From Oceanobacillus jeddahensis (lineage in GTDB: Bacteria > Bacillota > Bacilli > Bacillales > Amphibacillaceae), in contig NZ_CCDM010000001.1 of NCBI RefSeq assembly GCF_000750635.1, forward strand, positions 1,054,001-1,118,000: a stretch of 64,000 nt of DNA, given 5' to 3'. A model generated the notes under the pieces. That model saw only the letters and a list, made by a program, of their open reading frames with translations, had not been told where the DNA came from and ran no database searches. Made by a program: the position numbers and the translations under genes. Positions 63,689 to 64,000 of this stretch are shown here, in pieces. Numbering within the stretch: the first letter of the stretch is position 1; each line of letters begins with the position of its first letter.

Positions 63689-64000
63689 ATGAAAAAAAAC
63701 ATCATTTATATCCATACACATGATAGTGGAAGAGTGTTAAGTCCCTATGGATATAATGTCCCAACACCAAGTCTTCTACATTTTGCGGAGGAAGCAACTC
63801 TATTTCGCCAAGCTCACTGTGTAGGTCCAACTTGTTCTCCGAGCCGTGCAGGTTTATTAACTGGAATGTACCCACATAGTAATGGGATGTATGGACTTTC
63901 TCAAAGAGGGTTTAAATTACATGATTATAATCAACATTTAGTAAATTTCTTAAAAAAAGAAGATTACCATACCGTTCTATGCGGTATTCAACATGAGGCT
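63689..64000 (+). CDS. Sulfatase (formylglycine type), N-terminal part (3' end outside window)
   Basis: Partial gene, 104 codons visible and open to the window end. KNIIYIHTHDSGRVLSPYGY corresponds to the N-terminal metal-binding strand of sulfatases (usually DD; here HD), and CVGPTCSPSRAGLLTGMYPH is the sulfatase signature, with Cys in CSPSR being the residue converted to formylglycine. HSNGMYGL is also typical. AGGAGG is 9 bp before the ATG. It probably removes sulfate from a carbohydrate brought in by the adjacent PTS. Maturation would need a formylglycine-generating or anaerobic sulfatase-maturating enzyme, not seen here. Confidence 0.92.
   Translation, partial: MKKNIIYIHTHDSGRVLSPYGYNVPTPSLLHFAEEATLFRQAHCVGPTCSPSRAGLLTGMYPHSNGMYGLSQRGFKLHDYNQHLVNFLKKEDYHTVLCGIQHEA

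Noticed and set aside
1-64000. tRNA, rRNA, CRISPR arrays, phage or intact insertion sequence
   Set aside because: Looked for conserved tRNA arms, regularly spaced repeats and transposase motifs (DDE, HUH, serine recombinase) and saw none; short repeats present are those described above.

Overview
The window looks like the chromosome of a low-GC, spore-former-type Firmicute. The best guess is a halotolerant Bacillaceae relative such as Oceanobacillus or Virgibacillus; this is inferred from base composition and gene style, not from a marker gene. Supporting signs are strong AGGAGG-type ribosome binding sites, frequent TTG/GTG starts, SigA-type promoters, CcpA cre-like sites, lipoprotein-type solute binding proteins and many GntR-family regulators. 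No rRNA, tRNA, CRISPR array, intact transposase or phage gene was seen.

Almost the whole window is a catabolic accessory region: successive modules, each with a carboxylate or sugar importer, a few oxidoreductases or CoA enzymes, and a local regulator. Layout: (1) 1-2320, end of an ABC importer (ATPase plus fused permease); (2) 2647-3951, an acetamidase/formamidase-family enzyme; (3) 9370-4146 (minus), a TAXI-TRAP importer with an Ldh-family dehydrogenase and an enolase-superfamily enzyme, facing a GntR regulator, FAH-family hydrolase and SDR (9715-12304); (4) 17195-12416 (minus), CoA-transferase, CitE-like lyase, 2-hydroxycarboxylate transporter and a tartrate/D-malate-type dehydrogenase, with a divergent GntR regulator; (5) 18631-27775, IclR regulator, LeuCD-like hydratase, TctCBA importer, AbrB-type membrane protein, CoA-transferase and HMG-CoA-lyase-family enzyme; (6) 28542-29330, a lone SDR; (7) 29798-37519, a complete yhf/php operon like the uncharacterised one in Escherichia coli; (8) 38112-46617, FadR-like regulator, two DUF1932-type dehydrogenases, a second TctCBA importer, RraA-like protein, SDR and GntR regulator; (9) 46903-50070 (minus), aldehyde dehydrogenase and TPP enzyme; (10) 50739-54820, a second TAXI-TRAP importer with an Ldh-family enzyme; (11) 55121-61112, LysR regulator, TcuA-like flavoprotein, a wrecked sigma-54 activator, an MmgE/PrpD protein and an MFS transporter; (12) 61891-64000, a PTS EIICB permease and the start of a sulfatase.

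The common chemistry appears to be import of di-/tri-carboxylates and hydroxy acids, then CoA activation, hydration/dehydration, NAD(P)-linked oxidation and C-C cleavage to central metabolites. Exact substrates cannot be read from sequence. Candidate operators sit in front of several regulators, and cre-like sites suggest catabolite repression of at least the yhf, second TAXI-TRAP and PTS units.

The most unusual non-coding signal is a dispersed repeat of about 160-270 bp (13645-13803, 46645-46897 inverted, 61447-61714, fragment 54891-55005). Its stems are kept by compensatory base changes between copies, and it carries a variable GGGRCT run next to a conserved hairpin. The strongest coding observation is the complete eight-gene yhf operon with a palindromic operator in front of yhfZ and again in front of yhfY.
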